NCBI GenBank assembly: GCA_002340305.1
Contig: DDLU01000117.1
Span: 1-6,823, forward strand
Length of the DNA stretch: 6,823 nt
Origin: Desulfovibrio sp. UBA2564
GTDB lineage: Bacteria > Desulfobacterota > Desulfovibrionia > Desulfovibrionales > Desulfovibrionaceae
Reading direction: 5' to 3'
Position 1 is the first letter of the stretch; every line of letters begins with the position of its first letter. Below the pieces are notes generated by a model. That model was not told the DNA's origin, made no database searches, and worked only from the letters and a program-made list of their open reading frames with translations. Shown here piece by piece: positions 4,528 through 6,823 of the stretch. Position numbers and translations under genes: made by a program.

Positions 4528-6823
4528 GACCGCCCCTCGATCAGGGTATCAGCATGAATAATGCGCACCCCGTTTTTGGAAGCTTCATGAATACCGGGAA
4601 TCACAGCCTGTGCCATTTCCTGCTCACCGATATACAGCTTAACAACCATGGGGCCGCCAGTAGCGGAGCCGCCCGCGCCGCCGCCCTTCTGCTGGGCAAC
4701 CACGGCATTCAATGCGTTGATGAAATCGCGGGTATCTTCGTGTTTCATCACGTAGCCGTCAGTTTTGGGCATGAAAATTTCACCATCAAGGCCGGGTACA
4801 TTTTCCTGCCAACGGGCCACTGTGCCAGCGCGGACCTGCCCGCCCTGCCTGAAACTCAAGCCTGTTCCATGAGAACCGGTACCCGCTGCACCTACGCCGG
4901 GACCGCCTTGGCTTTTGCTTCGACCCATGCCATGAGCACTGCCGTCCCTGCCGCCTTGTTGTCCGAAGCCGCTACCTCCGGTGGTTCTTCCGTCAAAGTC
5001 TTTTCCTGAATACGAACCAGAAACACTGCCGCCAAGGGATTCAGCATAAGCCTGCATTCTGGCAGCAAATTCTACGTGATCATTGATCCATGAACCGAAA
5101 TTCCCAATAGAATAATTGTCATAAGTTCCCAATCCACCCCAACTATCAGCGGATGTACCGTTAAAAAACGAACCAAAATTTTGTAAGGCTTGAGCGTAAG
5201 CACTACCCCATGCGGAATCCATGTTCATGGCTTGCGCATACGCCCTACCCCATACTGAATTTGGGTTCTGCCATGAGTTTGCATCTACCCGTTCTCCTGT
5301 AGCAGTATAGTAACTTCCGCCATATTCGAACCCAACTCCGGTTCTTTTTGCGGCGAACTGACGCGCTGAGTACCCAAAAAAACCTAAATCTTCTTTAATT
5401 GCTCCAGCAATAGAGGTTTGATCGACCTCCGAACCGCCCATCATGGCGGAAGTATAGGCATTCCCAAACTGATGAGCGGAGGCTAATGCCTTGTCCACCG
5501 GGCTGGCAAGAGAGGCAATTCCGTGAACTCTTTCCGCCCGATCCACAAGCAAGTCCACCATTTGAGCAGCGGTTAAAGCCGTAAGACTAAGACCGAATGC
5601 ATACTTTCCTTCTTCCAGCGGGTGAGCATGGATAGAATTCTGAAAGCTCTGAAAAGCCAATCGCCCAGCAATTGCACCAAGTTTATCTTCAAGCATATCA
5701 CGAACAGTTTCATGCTCACGAACATCAAACACGTCCGCCAGACCGGAAACAGCCATGGAAAAAGCAGGAGAAAGTACACCGGAAACAACGGGTGCCGCAG
5801 GTCCACCAAACAAAATACCCAAACCAGAGCCAATGATAGAGCCGATATTCGCAGAAGAAATTTCAAACGGTGAAATGTCGAATCCATTTAAGTCTTTCAA
5901 TCCCAAATCTAAGCTGAAAGCGGCATCATTCATGCCGAGTGCTCGACTACCCCATGCTCCTATCAAGTTGCCCGCGAAAGTTGGGGCAAAAGACCCCACA
6001 AAACCGGAAAGCGCGAAATTGCGCTGTGCATTATCAACTGCGGCCTGCGAAATATTTATTCCTTGCTCACGTAAAAAACTGGCCTGCCTGCCAATGGTCA
6101 TCCAGTTCTGAACAGCATTGGACGCACCAATCAAAGCAGAGTCGCGGGCAACACCAAGCATATCCCAGCCATACATGTCGCGTTGGGAATTATTGATACG
6201 GTCCGCCAGACTGTATTGCCGTCCCACAGAAACATGGTCGACCACGCTATCAAAGAATGCGCCTTTACTCATGCCATCCGACCCAACAGCCTGCCGGATA
6301 GCTTCTGACTGCCTTGCAGGAATAACCATTTCACCTTCCTGAAGAACTGCGGCTACCTCATCGGCACTGAGGCGCATATTCCCGGTGTGAAAAATATTCG
6401 ACATGAAAGTGCCGGCCATATCAAACAGGCCGCCCCCCATGGAAACAAGGGCCTCGATACCTTTGTTAACGGCAAGGTCTGCAAGGTGGTTGGTTACTGA
6501 CCGAGCCATCCCCCGCCAAAACGAATCCCAATAATCAGAAAAGGATTTCATTTCACCCGTAAGGGCATCGAAACCAACATCTGATAAGGCTGATTTAGAA
6601 CTGGTAGCAAAATCGTGGGCAATATCTATGCCGCGTTCTGCAAAAGTTTCATTGGCTTCGTAAACATCTTCAAAGCCTGCTTTCATTCCCCGGAAGAAAT
6701 CGTCAGAAGCCTCCAGCTTGGCGCGGGCCTCCTTTTTAGCCTCTTCTGCTCTCTTCTTTGCTTCAGCCTTGGCCTTTGCAGAATATTCACGGTCCTGCTT
6801 TGCCAGTTCAGCGGTCATCCACT
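4524..6823 (-). CDS. Phage tail tape measure protein, C-terminal part (5' end outside window)
   Basis: The tape measure protein sets the length of a long phage tail, fills the tail tube, and is ejected at infection. The frame is open through the window edge (a Trp codon precedes the Met at 6818), so that Met is probably internal. Numbering from it gives 764 residues. Residues 1-37 are a Lys/Ala/Glu-rich coiled-coil-like helix. Residues 40-130 (DDFFRGMKAGFEDVYE onward, then FSDYWDSFWRGMARSV) match the lambda-type tape measure C-terminal family. Residues 143-178 carry the usual closing motif (FHTGN, then DEVAAVLQEGEMVIPARQ). About 470 unrecognised residues follow, with Gly-rich hydrophobic segments at 271-290 and 323-364, an imperfect repeat at 522-549 and a Gly/Ser-rich stretch at 596-660. 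Residues 655-705 resemble a second, degenerate closing motif (RQGGQVRAG, LDGEIFMPKTDGYVM), and VVKLYIGEQEMAQAVIP is a typical end. The stop overlaps the next start (ATGA). The family call is firm; the function of the inserted part is unknown. Confidence 0.88.
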   Translation of the reverse strand, partial: WMTAELAKQDREYSAKAKAEAKKRAEEAKKEARAKLEASDDFFRGMKAGFEDVYEANETFAERGIDIAHDFATSSKSALSDVGFDALTGEMKSFSDYWDSFWRGMARSVTNHLADLAVNKGIEALVSMGGGLFDMAGTFMSNIFHTGNMRLSADEVAAVLQEGEMVIPARQSEAIRQAVGSDGMSKGAFFDSVVDHVSVGRQYSLADRINNSQRDMYGWDMLGVARDSALIGASNAVQNWMTIGRQASFLREQGINISQAAVDNAQRNFALSGFVGSFAPTFAGNLIGAWGSRALGMNDAAFSLDLGLKDLNGFDISPFEISSANIGSIIGSGLGILFGGPAAPVVSGVLSPAFSMAVSGLADVFDVREHETVRDMLEDKLGAIAGRLAFQSFQNSIHAHPLEEGKYAFGLSLTALTAAQMVDLLVDRAERVHGIASLASPVDKALASAHQFGNAYTSAMMGGSEVDQTSIAGAIKEDLGFFGYSARQFAAKRTGVGFEYGGSYYTATGERVDANSWQNPNSVWGRAYAQAMNMDSAWGSAYAQALQNFGSFFNGTSADSWGGLGTYDNYSIGNFGSWINDHVEFAARMQAYAESLGGSVSGSYSGKDFDGRTTGGSGFGQQGGRDGSAHGMGRSKSQGGPGVGAAGTGSHGTGLSFRQGGQVRAGTVARWQENVPGLDGEIFMPKTDGYVMKHEDTRDFINALNAVVAQQKGGGAGGSATGGPMVVKLYIGEQEMAQAVIPGIHEASKNGVRIIHADTLIEGRS
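4533..4538 (-). promoter_or_regulatory. Ribosome binding site of the hub gene
   Basis: GAGGGG lies five bases before the ATG at 4527 within the last tape measure codons. It supports that start and fits initiation by ribosomes finishing the tape measure gene at the overlapping TGA. Confidence 0.6.
4839..5033 (-). repeat. Low-complexity Gly/Ser-rich segment of the tape measure protein
   Basis: Residues 596-660 are dominated by Gly, Ser and Gln/Arg (for example GGSGFGQQGGRDGSAHGMG). It is a probable flexible linker between the inserted part and the second closing motif. A shorter Gly-rich linker follows at residues 711-723. No exact DNA repeat unit is seen. Confidence 0.7.
5187..5252 (-). repeat. 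Imperfect in-frame direct repeat inside the tape measure gene
   Basis: Two copies of an 8-residue block, WGRAYAQA (residues 523-530) and WGSAYAQA (537-544), recur with a 42-base period. By hand, 20 of the 24 bases in the two blocks agree, and three of the four differences are at third codon positions. Conservation at protein level with drift at silent positions suggests an old duplication kept by selection. It lies in the unrecognised inserted part of the protein. Confidence 0.75.

Noticed and set aside
4839..5033. Gly-rich segment considered as a collagen-like repeat
   Set aside because: There is no regular Gly-X-Y period, so it is better read as a flexible linker.
5755..6111. 118-residue plus-strand frame, with a 104-residue minus-strand frame at 5573-5887
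   Set aside because: Both are out-of-frame readings of the tape measure gene. The hydrophobic, membrane-like look of the minus-strand frame comes from reading hydrophobic codons in a shifted frame, and it has no ribosome binding site I could support.

Overview
The window is a late structural segment of a tailed phage or prophage. It covers the end of the tail tape measure gene and the tail-tip and receptor-binding genes that follow it. Every supportable gene is on the minus strand, so the map reads right to left. Coding is essentially continuous and each stop codon overlaps the next start codon. There is no tRNA, rRNA, CRISPR array, insertion sequence, integrase or attachment site, and no gene-free stretch above 300 bases.

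Layout in the direction of transcription: (1) 6823-4524, the C-terminal part of a lambda-type tape measure protein, whose 5' end lies outside the window; (2) 4527-3379, a 382-residue protein resembling a reduced tail-hub / lambda J-like protein; (3) 3382-2537, a 281-residue tail-tip protein with a discoidin-like N-terminal half; (4) 2540-129, an 803-residue mosaic tail fibre / receptor-binding protein with several carbohydrate-binding-like domains; (5) 129-1, the first 43 codons of a further gene that runs off the window.

The gene order (tape measure, hub, tip, fibre) and the absence of baseplate wedge, spike or sheath genes fit a siphovirus-like, non-contractile tail. This is inference, because the upstream tail genes are not visible. 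The host is probably a Gram-negative proteobacterium. A sulfate reducer of the Desulfovibrio type is a guess from the general flavour of the tip proteins and should not be relied on.

Working model: the tape measure sets tail length and is ejected ahead of the DNA, the hub closes the tail tube, the 281-residue protein sits at the tip, and the 803-residue fibre binds a surface glycan. The overlapping stops and starts suggest translational coupling that keeps these products in fixed proportion.

I found no clear new biological system such as a defence island, retron or toxin pair. The most unusual feature is the tape measure C-terminus. Its usual closing motif appears early, a region of about 470 residues with a local AT-rich stretch and glycine-rich hydrophobic segments follows, and then a second motif-like segment closes the protein. 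The fibre gene also shows mosaic base composition.
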